12,208 nt of DNA from Methylococcaceae bacterium (GTDB lineage: Bacteria > Pseudomonadota > Gammaproteobacteria > Methylococcales > Methylomonadaceae): contig JABFST010000155.1 of NCBI GenBank assembly GCA_013140465.1, positions 1-12,208 on the forward strand. The letters are read 5' to 3'. A program made the position numbers and the translations under genes. Under the pieces are notes generated by a model. It ran no database searches and was not told the origin of the DNA. It saw only the letters and a list, made by a program, of their open reading frames with translations. Position 1 is the first letter of the stretch; every line of letters starts with the position of its first letter. This document shows positions 1 through 7,097 of the stretch, piece after piece.

Positions 1-424
1 TGGCGCGATAGATGGCATCGTCAACAGCTTGGGATCACGTTTCCGTAACACCCACCGCATCCGCGTCGCCAAAGAACGTTGCACAGGCTGCAATATCTGT
101 GCGCGTAACTGCATGTGCGGGGCCATCAAGATGGTCGATAAAATCGCCACCGTGCAACAATCATCGTGCATGGATTGCCACGAATGCGTCGATGTCTGCG
201 ATTGGAACGCAATTGAATGGACCACCGCCTCACGCAACAAAACACCTAAACGCATCAAAAAAGGCGTGGAAATTTTCCCAGAACCCGATTGGCAAGTATT
301 GACTTATAGCCCACGTTTAGAACCGACGATTGAAACCCGTTCAATTAACTGGGCGCGTGTCGTTAATGCCAGTATTTTACTTGGCTTTACAGTCGCCGTG
401 GCAGCATCGGTTTTGATCCAATAA
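1..424 (+). CDS. Membrane polyferredoxin, NapH/NosR-like, C-terminal part (5' end outside window)
   Basis: The reading frame is open from base 2 and runs to TAA at 422-424, so the gene starts upstream of the window; a TTG at 29 is in frame but is unlikely to be the real start. Counting from the first full codon (140 residues seen), two 4Fe-4S sites are clear: C27, C30, C33, C37 and C56, C59, C62, C66. An extra cysteine sits at 39. The stretch before the first site (GAIDGIVNSLGSRFR then RIRV) resembles the segment that follows the CxxxCP motif in NapH, NosR and MauN-type membrane ferredoxins. A hydrophobic helix at about 117-140 ends the protein, which is less usual for NapH. By family analogy it would pass electrons from quinol or a cytoplasmic donor to periplasmic cytochromes, which suits the octaheme gene 54 bp downstream. 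The family assignment is fairly sure; the partner is inferred. Confidence 0.75.
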   Translation, partial: GAIDGIVNSLGSRFRNTHRIRVAKERCTGCNICARNCMCGAIKMVDKIATVQQSSCMDCHECVDVCDWNAIEWTTASRNKTPKRIKKGVEIFPEPDWQVLTYSPRLEPTIETRSINWARVVNASILLGFTVAVAASVLIQ

Positions 425-478
425 GCCGCCCAACCTTAACCCATTTACTAAACTAAACCTTAAGGATTATTCGTTTCG

Positions 479-1816
479 ATGCGGTCGATTACTTTTTTAA
501 TGCTGATGCTGTTGGCTGTGCTGTTCGGAGTAGTTCATGCTGAAAAGCGTCACCCCGATCCCGACGGCTGTTTTTCATGTCATGGCTTGCCAGATTTGAA
601 ATATATAGACAAACAAGGTCAAATCCGTTCGGCGACTATCCTTAAGGCTGATTATTATGGCTCTTTGCATGGCTCAGTACCGTGCAAGGACTGCCACCGT
701 AAAATCACCGACTATCCCCATGAAGAAAAAGATGGCTTGGTCGATTGCTCCGAAACTTGCCATGTGAAAGAACCTTCAAATGGCAAGGCGTTTACCCACA
801 AAGACATCGCTAAAGAATTTCAGGCTTCGGCTCACGGTAAGGGCTTAATTAAAGATTTTGCTGCTGGCAACCGCTTTAAGGAAGATAAAGATTCCAGTTT
901 GCCTTCGTGCCGACGCTGCCATGTCAATGACCCTTACATAGCCGACAGCCAAATGGCGGCCTTTAAAGAAGCCTTTGAACATAACGATGCCGAATGCGGT
1001 ACTTGCCATGCGGGCGATGTTTGGCGCGACCAATTTAGCGGGCATATTTTGCGCCGTTACATAGGCAACCGCATGAACAAGCCCATCTCTAACAAGATTT
1101 GCGTAGACTGTCATGGCAATATCGACAGAATGGCTAAGGTGGAACAAGAAGACCCGATCACTAAAGTTAAAAAACTGGTCAGTCCCGAATTTGTCCATTC
1201 CAGCGAATCTTACGACAAAACTTTGCACGGGCGCTTGATTAAAGACGGCAGTATGCACGGCGCATCGTGCATAGAGTGCCATGCGCCTGCGGGCTTGCAT
1301 CATGGTATTTTGCGTGATGAAGACCCCAAATCATCGGTGCATGAAAACCAACTTAAAACGACCTGTGGACAAGCCGGATGCCATAAAGGCTATGCCCAAA
1401 ATGCCGCTAATTTAGGCTTCTTAAAATCACCTATGCACGGTGCGGCAACAGTTGCCTTAGGCTTTGAAGCCAAATTGGGCGAGTTGAAGAAAACCAAGTC
1501 TAACTGGTATTACGGTGCGATGGTTTTAGGCGCATTAGCGATCGTGTTTTTTGTCGGCAGCGTGTATTGGTGGCTAGCGGGCGACCGCAGCAAACTGAGC
1601 AAAAACAACAACAATTCGGTGCTAGGAGCAGACAAGTTCCAGCGCATTATTATTGGCACAAAAGGCAATAAGGCGCGGGTTAAGGAAGGCCGTTGGGATA
1701 GCTTTAAACGTCAGCTTAGTGAGGCCGTCAACCGCTTAAAACCGAAAGCAAAACCACAGGACACTACCGCATCAAAACCAGCCGATGATGCCAGCAACAC
1801 GAAGGACGAATCATGA
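479..1816 (+). CDS. Octaheme c-type cytochrome with C-terminal membrane anchor
   Basis: The 445-residue protein has a Sec signal peptide (about 1-21, ending VHA) and eight heme-binding sites. Six are CXXCH (C31, C69, C144, C173, C208, C264), one is CX3CH (CSETCH, 90-95) and one is CX4CH (CGQAGCH, 296-302). Histidines in SLHG, SAHG, TLHG, SMHG and SPMHG contexts (H64, H119, H250, H260, H320) are good candidates for distal ligands. No CXXCK site is present, so it does not look like NrfA or octaheme nitrite reductase. A single transmembrane helix at 343-367 follows the heme domain. After it comes a lysine- and arginine-rich tail of about 78 residues, which by the positive-inside rule should lie in the cytoplasm. 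AAGGA at 462-466 is a possible, rather distant ribosome binding site. The stop overlaps the next start (ATGA). Its likely role is electron transfer between a membrane donor and the periplasmic cytochromes encoded downstream; no named family was recognised. Confidence 0.88.
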   Translation: MRSITFLMLMLLAVLFGVVHAEKRHPDPDGCFSCHGLPDLKYIDKQGQIRSATILKADYYGSLHGSVPCKDCHRKITDYPHEEKDGLVDCSETCHVKEPSNGKAFTHKDIAKEFQASAHGKGLIKDFAAGNRFKEDKDSSLPSCRRCHVNDPYIADSQMAAFKEAFEHNDAECGTCHAGDVWRDQFSGHILRRYIGNRMNKPISNKICVDCHGNIDRMAKVEQEDPITKVKKLVSPEFVHSSESYDKTLHGRLIKDGSMHGASCIECHAPAGLHHGILRDEDPKSSVHENQLKTTCGQAGCHKGYAQNAANLGFLKSPMHGAATVALGFEAKLGELKKTKSNWYYGAMVLGALAIVFFVGSVYWWLAGDRSKLSKNNNNSVLGADKFQRIIIGTKGNKARVKEGRWDSFKRQLSEAVNRLKPKAKPQDTTASKPADDASNTKDES

Positions 1817-2628
1817 TGAAGCCCTTAATCTTCCTAACCTACTGGGGTTTATTAGCTGTTGGTACAGCAATAGCGGAGCCTGTGGCTATCCCGTCCGTCC
1901 CGCTCTACCAACAACAAGTGGAGAACGCCGTACCCGACCAAGAGGCGTTGGCGCATTCGGAAAAAAAACTCAGTGAGCATAAAGACATTAAAATATTGGA
2001 TAAATTTGTCGTGCCTAACTTTCACAAACAATCGGGCGAACTGGAAACCGCACCGAATACTTTTTGCCGCAACTGCCATAGCCCGTTGCCGCACAGTAAA
2101 CAGTTGCGCACCCGGGCGTTTAACAATATGCACGTCCGTTATGTGGCTTGCGAAACCTGCCACTTTAGGCCCAAAGACACACCGTTTGAATATAAGTGGC
2201 TGGATTACACAAGCAAACAAGCCGTGGATGGCAAGGGCTTGTTCCGTTTAGGCCAGTTAACTAAGGACGGCAAAGAATTGGACAATGAAAAACAACGCCC
2301 CGCAAACCCAAAAATTGCGCCGTTCTATCAAGGCCAACCCGCTTTAGCCTTTAAGGATCAAGCCTTTGCTAAAACCATTGCCGCTGATTGGCAAAAAGCT
2401 GATGCTAAGGCCAAAGTGTTGTTGCGGGCAAAAATCCACTTGCCCTTAGAAAAGAAAGGCCCCGAATGCCAAGTGTGTCATGACGAACACGATAGTTTAT
2501 TAAATTTAACCGCCCTAGGCGCTACACCCGAACAAACCTTGGCTATGACCAAACACATCATTCCGCAATTTATCCGCCGTTATAAAAAGGATGATGAGCA
2601 TATTACTATCCGTGAGATGTTGCAGTAA
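1813..2628 (+). CDS. Periplasmic triheme c-type cytochrome
   Basis: The 271-residue product begins with a signal peptide (about 1-21, cleavage near AIA-EP) and carries three CXXCH sites: CRNCH at 85-89, CETCH at 113-117 and CQVCH at 219-223. The first two lie close together. The third is about 100 residues away, beyond a segment rich in charged residues without heme sites. H71, H94, H107 and H226 are possible distal ligands. No other membrane segment is seen, so a soluble periplasmic protein is expected. The gene overlaps the octaheme gene by four bases (ATGA), which suggests translational coupling; an ATG at 1816 is an alternative start. It may be a shuttle or a subunit between the anchored octaheme and the large hexadecaheme protein. 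I do not recognise the family, and the role is inferred from context. Confidence 0.82.
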   Translation: MMKPLIFLTYWGLLAVGTAIAEPVAIPSVPLYQQQVENAVPDQEALAHSEKKLSEHKDIKILDKFVVPNFHKQSGELETAPNTFCRNCHSPLPHSKQLRTRAFNNMHVRYVACETCHFRPKDTPFEYKWLDYTSKQAVDGKGLFRLGQLTKDGKELDNEKQRPANPKIAPFYQGQPALAFKDQAFAKTIAADWQKADAKAKVLLRAKIHLPLEKKGPECQVCHDEHDSLLNLTALGATPEQTLAMTKHIIPQFIRRYKKDDEHITIREMLQ

Positions 2629-2634
2629 TTGCGT

Positions 2635-5547
2635 ATGATCCGATTTATCCTACTTTTACTAGGGCTGTGGTCAGGCTCAGCTATCGCCCTTAATGTGGCT
2701 GTACAAACCCGTTTGATGACAAGCTTGCAGCAACCTGTGTCTGTCGCCATTAATCCCGACGGCGAACTGGCTTTGCTAGATGGCGGCGGTTTAAGCTTGG
2801 CGCACGTTTCGGGTGCTGTACGGTCTAGCCACAACACCATTCCCGCTTCGGCTTTAGACGTGTTTTTTTATAAAGGCCAGTGGTTTATTGCCGATCCGGT
2901 AGGGCGTAAGTTATTGCGCGTCAATCAGCAAGGCGACATTGTGCAAACCATTGATGTCAGCACAACCAAAGACAGCAAACAACCGCCAGAACCGATTGCG
3001 GTCGCTGTTTATCAAGACCTGCTGTTTTGGGCTGACCGCGCCAACCACCGCATTTGCCGATACGACTTAGGCAAAAACACCGCCTTGGATTGTTTTGGCA
3101 AACGCGGCGAAACCGAAGGCGAGTTTCAATATCCTTACCAAATGGCATTTGACAGGGACGGCTATTTAAACGTTGTCGATATAGCCAACGCACGTATCCA
3201 AGTGTTTGATAAGACAGGTCGGTTTGTGTTTGAAATCGGCCATTTTGGTTCCGGCACAGGCGATTTGTTCCGTCCTAACGGCATTGCTATTGCGGGCGAA
3301 CATGATTTATTGTTTGTCAGCGACAGCTATTTCGGCACTATCAAACTGTTTAGGGCGGGTGAAGCCTTAGGTGAATTAAAAGATGCCCAAGGTGTGCCCG
3401 TTAAACTAAAGTCGCCTACGGGCATGGCTTGGCATAAGGGCGTGCTGTATGTTGCGGACACCTTAGCTAGCGAAATTGTTGCGCTAAAGTTAGACGGCCT
3501 GGACAAAATCCCAGCCGTAGTGGCAACCGAAAGCGCCGCCGACCCCTCGCAAAAAAATTGCCAAATGTGCCATTTGTCGTGGGCGAAAGTTGGTAACGAA
3601 CCTGATAAGCAAGACATGCTGCCCGAAGCCTCGTTCATCATGTGCTATAGCTGCCATAATGGCGCAATCTTGGATTCGCGTTTCCGCATCGGCAAAAACG
3701 GTCAGCACGCCAGCGTTTATGATAGCGACGAGTTAAAAAAACAACGCCACGAACAAAAACGCAAAGACAAATTGCCCGACATTTTTCCGCGCACCGAAAC
3801 CAAAGACTTACCGTGCACCAGTTGCCACACGCCGCATACTAAAGGGCAGGGCAATGAGACCTTGTATGAAGGCCATAAAAATGCGTGGTTGCGCGTGACC
3901 AACAAAGGCGGCGATTTGTGCGAGCGTTGCCACGAATCCAAAATTAAAAAAGCACGCGAACAAGATGTGAAAAAACGCGGCTTTAACCATCCTTTAGACA
4001 TTAAATTCACAGCACCGCCGACACCCGATACCAAAGGGTATGCCAACGACAAAAACCTGCACAAAGGCTTGCCCAAAGCCTTAGCTGAAGTCGGCGGCGT
4101 GTTAGGCCATAAAGACACCTTAATCTGCCAAAGCTGCCATCAAGTGCATGGCGGGCATGGTGATCGGGACATGACCGCCTTGCCTAGCAGCAAAGATGAA
4201 TTGTGCGTAACTTGCCACGAACGCCAAGCCTCCAAAGACCAAGAAGACGCGCATAAAAAAGGCGTGCATCCGATCATGGTCAAGTTTTTGCCGCCGCCTA
4301 CACCAGAAACCAAAGGCTATGCCAAAGACGAAAACTTGCACAAAGGCTTGCCGAAAAAGTTGCAGGATGTTGGGGCCGTGCAAGGCGAAGACAAAACCTT
4401 GTTATGCCGTTCGTGTCACGAAGTGCATGGTGGTGAAGGGATTGCTGAACTTACCGTGTTAAAAACGGACAAAAGCGAACTGTGTATCGCGTGCCACGAA
4501 CGCCAAGCGTCCAAAGACAACGACGATGCCCGCCGTAAAGGTGTGCATCCGGTCAATGTCAAACCCGATAAACCGATGAAAAAAGATAATCATGAAGTAA
4601 AGTTTGTCACTTGTACGACGTGCCATAACGTCCATACCGGCAAACCCGATACGGCGTTGCTGGAAAAAGGCATGAAAGATGCCGAAGCCTTGTGCCACAC
4701 TTGCCATGACCGCCAAGATGCCAAAGACAAAGACGATGCCTTCAAAAAAGGCGTGCATCCGGTCAATATGAAAATGGATGATGAGGTGGAAATCAACGGC
4801 AAGAAAACCCGCCAAGTGTTGTGTCTGACCTGTCATGCCGTGCATACAGGTAAGCCTAATACTCCCGCGCTGGTTGAAGAACATCAAGACGGACAGTTAT
4901 GCAGCCATTGCCATGCCGGCAAACAGGCGATAGTGGGCAGTGACCATGATTTGCGCATCACCGCTAAAGACAAGGAAAGCCGCTTTAAGGAAAAACCCAA
5001 AGCGGGTGTTTGCAGCACTTGCCATACTTTGCACAGGGGTGAAAACAAAGTGCCGCATTTGTATTCCGCGATAGCCGTCGCCGAAGACATCTCGGTAGTG
5101 GACAAAGAACTGCAACACAGCAAGCTTAAAGAAGACCAGTTGTGCATTAATTGCCACCAGAAAAAAGGCATTGCCGAAAAGAAAGTCGTCAAGGCGTTTA
5201 ATCATCCGCACAAAGACATGGTGTTGCGTTCGGATAAAAAAATAATGCCTTTGTTTGATGAGCATGAAAAAGTCAAAGAATTTGGCGAAATCGCGTGCAT
5301 CACTTGCCATGACCCGCATTTTTGGACACCTGAAAAATTGGCGCAATCAAAACAACAACCTAAATCAGTCGTCGCGGTCGGCAATAAAGACAATGTTGAA
5401 GGCACACCGCTAAACAGCTTTTTACGCACTAAAGGTGTAAAAGGTACGTTTTGTGTCGATTGCCATGCCTTAGAAGCACAAACCAAATTTAAGTATTACC
5501 ATGACACCAAACTGGTCAGAAACATTGGCGTGGATTATCTGAAATAA
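2635..5547 (+). CDS. NHL beta-propeller fused to a hexadecaheme c-type cytochrome
   Basis: I chose ATG 2635 (970 residues) over the in-frame TTG at 2629 because it gives a clean signal peptide (about 1-18, GSAIA-LN). Residues ~30-290 look like NHL/6-bladed propeller repeats, for example YPYQMAFDRDGYLNVVDIAN at 167-186 and FRPNGIAI at 212-219. From 309 onward there are 16 CXXCH sites, at C309, 337, 394, 429, 498, 524, 591, 617, 660, 687, 730, 756, 793, 837, 888 and 940. They pair into eight diheme modules. In seven of these the first site is followed by a second His (CXXCHxxH), the doubled-CXXCH signature of multiheme cytochromes. The mature protein has no lipobox and no further membrane helix, so it is periplasmic or exported in soluble form. 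The likely role is long-range electron transfer, with the propeller as a docking or sensing domain. Its stop overlaps the thioredoxin start (TAATG). Confidence 0.9.
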   Translation: MIRFILLLLGLWSGSAIALNVAVQTRLMTSLQQPVSVAINPDGELALLDGGGLSLAHVSGAVRSSHNTIPASALDVFFYKGQWFIADPVGRKLLRVNQQGDIVQTIDVSTTKDSKQPPEPIAVAVYQDLLFWADRANHRICRYDLGKNTALDCFGKRGETEGEFQYPYQMAFDRDGYLNVVDIANARIQVFDKTGRFVFEIGHFGSGTGDLFRPNGIAIAGEHDLLFVSDSYFGTIKLFRAGEALGELKDAQGVPVKLKSPTGMAWHKGVLYVADTLASEIVALKLDGLDKIPAVVATESAADPSQKNCQMCHLSWAKVGNEPDKQDMLPEASFIMCYSCHNGAILDSRFRIGKNGQHASVYDSDELKKQRHEQKRKDKLPDIFPRTETKDLPCTSCHTPHTKGQGNETLYEGHKNAWLRVTNKGGDLCERCHESKIKKAREQDVKKRGFNHPLDIKFTAPPTPDTKGYANDKNLHKGLPKALAEVGGVLGHKDTLICQSCHQVHGGHGDRDMTALPSSKDELCVTCHERQASKDQEDAHKKGVHPIMVKFLPPPTPETKGYAKDENLHKGLPKKLQDVGAVQGEDKTLLCRSCHEVHGGEGIAELTVLKTDKSELCIACHERQASKDNDDARRKGVHPVNVKPDKPMKKDNHEVKFVTCTTCHNVHTGKPDTALLEKGMKDAEALCHTCHDRQDAKDKDDAFKKGVHPVNMKMDDEVEINGKKTRQVLCLTCHAVHTGKPNTPALVEEHQDGQLCSHCHAGKQAIVGSDHDLRITAKDKESRFKEKPKAGVCSTCHTLHRGENKVPHLYSAIAVAEDISVVDKELQHSKLKEDQLCINCHQKKGIAEKKVVKAFNHPHKDMVLRSDKKIMPLFDEHEKVKEFGEIACITCHDPHFWTPEKLAQSKQQPKSVVAVGNKDNVEGTPLNSFLRTKGVKGTFCVDCHALEAQTKFKYYHDTKLVRNIGVDYLK
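3985..4941 (+). repeat. Tandem diheme-module repeats inside the hexadecaheme gene
   Basis: Four consecutive modules begin with an N/V-H-P motif at residues 451, 544, 637 and 707 of the 970-residue protein (bases 3985, 4264, 4543, 4753). The first two units are both 93 residues (279 bp) and share KGYA, NLHKGLPK and CHERQASKD. Their DNA is also close: 27-base segments at 4213-4239 and 4492-4518 differ at one position. The third unit has lost the PPPTP...HKGLPK insert and is 70 residues; the fourth is about 63. This pattern indicates amplification of a diheme building block followed by internal deletion or insertion. Confidence 0.85.
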
Positions 5548-6083
5548 TGGCAGCCAAACGCGCCCCTAAGTTATTGTTGGCCTTGCCCCTAGTGATGATT
5601 GTGGTATTAGGCGTGCTGTATTTTTACGGGCTGACCTACGACCCCAACAAAGCCTCATCGCGGCTTATTAACAAACAACTGCCCGTGCTGAAACTGCCGT
5701 CGTTGCTGGACACCGATGTCTTGCTAGACAGCACCACGGTTAAAGGCCCGGCGCTGATTAATGTCTGGGCTTCGTGGTGTGGGGCTTGCCGTACCGAACA
5801 CGAAGAACTTAAACGCATCACCAAGGAAGAACACGTCAATATATACAGTGTTGATTATCAGGATGATCCGGTAACGGCGCGTAATTGGCTTAAGCAAAAC
5901 GGCAACCCCTTTGTCTGGGTGATGTTTGACGGCGCGGCGGCGGCAGGGATGCCCTTGGATATATACAGTTTGCCGCAAACGTATTTGGTTGATGCAAAAG
6001 GCATTATCCGCGCCCGCTACATAGGCGCAATAACCCAACCCATATGGTTGGCAATGCAAAAACAATTACAGGCCAGCGAATAG
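5547..6083 (+). CDS. Membrane-anchored CcmG/DsbE-like thioredoxin (periplasmic thiol reductase)
   Basis: The 178-residue protein has an N-terminal membrane helix at about 8-28 after a basic start (MAAKRAPK), then a thioredoxin fold. The active site is WCGAC at 77-81 within NVWASWCGACRTEHEEL, and the cis-proline loop is YSLPQTYLVD with P143. The segment ARNWLKQNGNPF (111-122) and the ending GIIRARYIG resemble E. coli CcmG/DsbE, and the length is close to that family. Such proteins keep the CXXCH cysteines of apocytochromes reduced before heme attachment. Its start overlaps the hexadecaheme stop by one base, so it is probably made together with a 32-cysteine heme domain. A separate ccmG lies at 11945, so this is a paralogue likely devoted to this cluster; a ResA/TlpA-type role is the alternative name. 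I see no strong terminator behind it. Confidence 0.87.
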   Translation: MAAKRAPKLLLALPLVMIVVLGVLYFYGLTYDPNKASSRLINKQLPVLKLPSLLDTDVLLDSTTVKGPALINVWASWCGACRTEHEELKRITKEEHVNIYSVDYQDDPVTARNWLKQNGNPFVWVMFDGAAAAGMPLDIYSLPQTYLVDAKGIIRARYIGAITQPIWLAMQKQLQASE

Positions 6084-6090
6084 GCGCAAG

Positions 6091-6188
6091 CACTTTAACC
6101 CAAGGTCAAAAATCTGTTACTACACGCCTAAGCGAGATAAAATAGGCAGTTCGGCCTTAACAACAACCACACCCACACTTTAACCCAA
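6091..6188 (+). repeat. Pair of 13-bp direct repeats CACTTTAACCCAA in the intergenic spacer
   Basis: Identical copies of CACTTTAACCCAA lie at 6091-6103 and 6176-6188, in the 122-bp gap between the thioredoxin gene and the parvulin gene. Their starts are 85 bp apart. A -10-like TAAAAT at 6138-6143 lies between them, but without a convincing -35. A looser copy (AACCTTAACCCAT, 10 of 13 matching) occurs at 432-444 before the octaheme gene. They could be regulator sites or chance repeats. Confidence 0.4.
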
Positions 6189-6205
6189 CATAAGAAAAAC
6201 CATTA

Positions 6206-7045
6206 ATGAACACACATATTAAGCTAGCGACTCCCCTGACTTTAATTGCAACCTTATTGTTAGGTGCGTGTGCCAGCACAGGCGGCACAGAAGCCAGCCC
6301 AGCTGCCGCGAACAAAGCCCCAGAAGTAAAGCCAGCGCAAGTGTTGGTAACTGTAAATGGCCGTGAAATAGGCAAGTCGGCATTGCCACGCCTAGACCCT
6401 TCAAAACCCGGTTCAGAAGAACAAGCTTTAGATGAAATCATTGCCAGGGAATTGATTTGGCAAGATTTTAACAGCAAGCAATTGGGCAACGATCCGGCTA
6501 TCCAAGAACAATTGCAAAATAGTTTGCGAGTGGCTTATTCGCAAGTGGCGGCGGATCTTTATATTAAATCAATCAAAATTTCCGACGACGAATTGCGTAA
6601 AACCTACGATGTCAAAAAGCAAGCGATGGTGTCTACCCAATACCAACTTAAGCATATTTTGTTAGAAGACGAAGCCAAGGCAAAACAAGTGATTGCCAAG
6701 CTGGGTAAAGGCGAAAACTTCGACAAGCTGGCGAAAAAACAGTCCAAAGATGACAACAGCAAAAACCAAGGCGGAGAATTGGGCTGGGTTGATCCGCGTG
6801 CCTTAGGCCCTAACTTTGAACACGCTTTAAGCAAAATGAAAAAAGGTGATGTGGCGAGCGAACCCCTACAAACCCAATTCGGCTGGCATGTTATTTTGCT
6901 GGAAGATGTAAAAACAAAAGAAGCGCCCGCATTAGACGTTATTAAAGACAAATTGCTGAATAATATGCGCATGGAAAAATTTCAGGCATATATCCAAACC
7001 TTGAAAGCACAGGCTAAAATAACCAAGGCCAATGCCCCAAAATAA
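6206..7045 (+). CDS. Parvulin-type peptidyl-prolyl cis-trans isomerase lipoprotein
   Basis: The 279-residue protein begins with a lipoprotein signal whose lipobox is LGAC, with the lipidated cysteine at 22. The next residue is Ala, which predicts outer-membrane sorting. A low-complexity Ala/Pro/Lys linker follows, then a helical chaperone-like section (about 47-140) with VNGREI and the acidic ISDDELRKTYD segment typical of SurA/PrsA/EpsD-type proteins. The parvulin domain spans about 146-234 and includes LKHIL, FDKLAKKQSKD, GGELGWVDP and FGWHVILLED. It should help fold secreted or periplasmic proteins. It resembles isomerases annotated as EpsD family, but no polysaccharide genes are seen; it sits between a large cytochrome cluster and the ccm operon, so a role in cytochrome folding is an attractive inference. 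Ribosome binding sequence is weak. Two terminator-like hairpins follow its stop. Confidence 0.87.
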   Translation: MNTHIKLATPLTLIATLLLGACASTGGTEASPAAANKAPEVKPAQVLVTVNGREIGKSALPRLDPSKPGSEEQALDEIIARELIWQDFNSKQLGNDPAIQEQLQNSLRVAYSQVAADLYIKSIKISDDELRKTYDVKKQAMVSTQYQLKHILLEDEAKAKQVIAKLGKGENFDKLAKKQSKDDNSKNQGGELGWVDPRALGPNFEHALSKMKKGDVASEPLQTQFGWHVILLEDVKTKEAPALDVIKDKLLNNMRMEKFQAYIQTLKAQAKITKANAPK

Positions 7046-7056
7046 ACACTATGCAC

Positions 7057-7093
7057 AGCGATGATGAAAAACGCATCGCTAGGCTAATTTTTT
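7057..7093 (+). terminator. Possible weak Rho-independent terminator (first of two)
   Basis: AGCGATG (7057-7063) pairs with CATCGCT (7074-7080) around a 10-nt loop. A run of six T (7088-7093) follows after seven bases. The spacing to the T run and the short stem make it weaker than the next hairpin, but the two lie in tandem just after the parvulin stop. Confidence 0.4.
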
Positions 7094-7097
7094 CAGA

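Noticed and set aside
845..1303. 152-codon open frame on the - strand inside the octaheme gene
   Set aside because: It lies fully inside a strong cytochrome gene, shows no recognisable domain, and reflects the codon bias of the + strand gene.
479..1816. Octaheme protein as hydroxylamine oxidoreductase or octaheme nitrite reductase
   Set aside because: No CXXCK active-site motif is present, and the C-terminal anchor with a basic tail suggests electron transfer rather than these enzymes; the enzyme idea cannot be wholly excluded without alignment.
4897..5346. 149-codon - strand frame, with similar ones at 4120-4383 and 4459-4887
   Set aside because: These lie opposite the CXXCH repeats; the repeated codons on the + strand keep the opposite frames open. 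No independent coding evidence.
2635..5547. Hexadecaheme repeats as a CRISPR or mobile-element repeat array
   Set aside because: The repeats are in frame, encode CXXCH modules and vary in length by whole codons, so they are protein-domain repeats.
6081..6130. Inverted repeat TAGGCG/CGCCTA after the thioredoxin gene as a terminator
   Set aside because: The stem is only 6 bp, the loop is 38 nt, and no T run follows.
6114..6143. Sigma-70 promoter before the parvulin gene (TAAAAT at 6138-6143)
   Set aside because: The -10 is reasonable, but the hexamer at the right distance matches a -35 in only about three of six positions.
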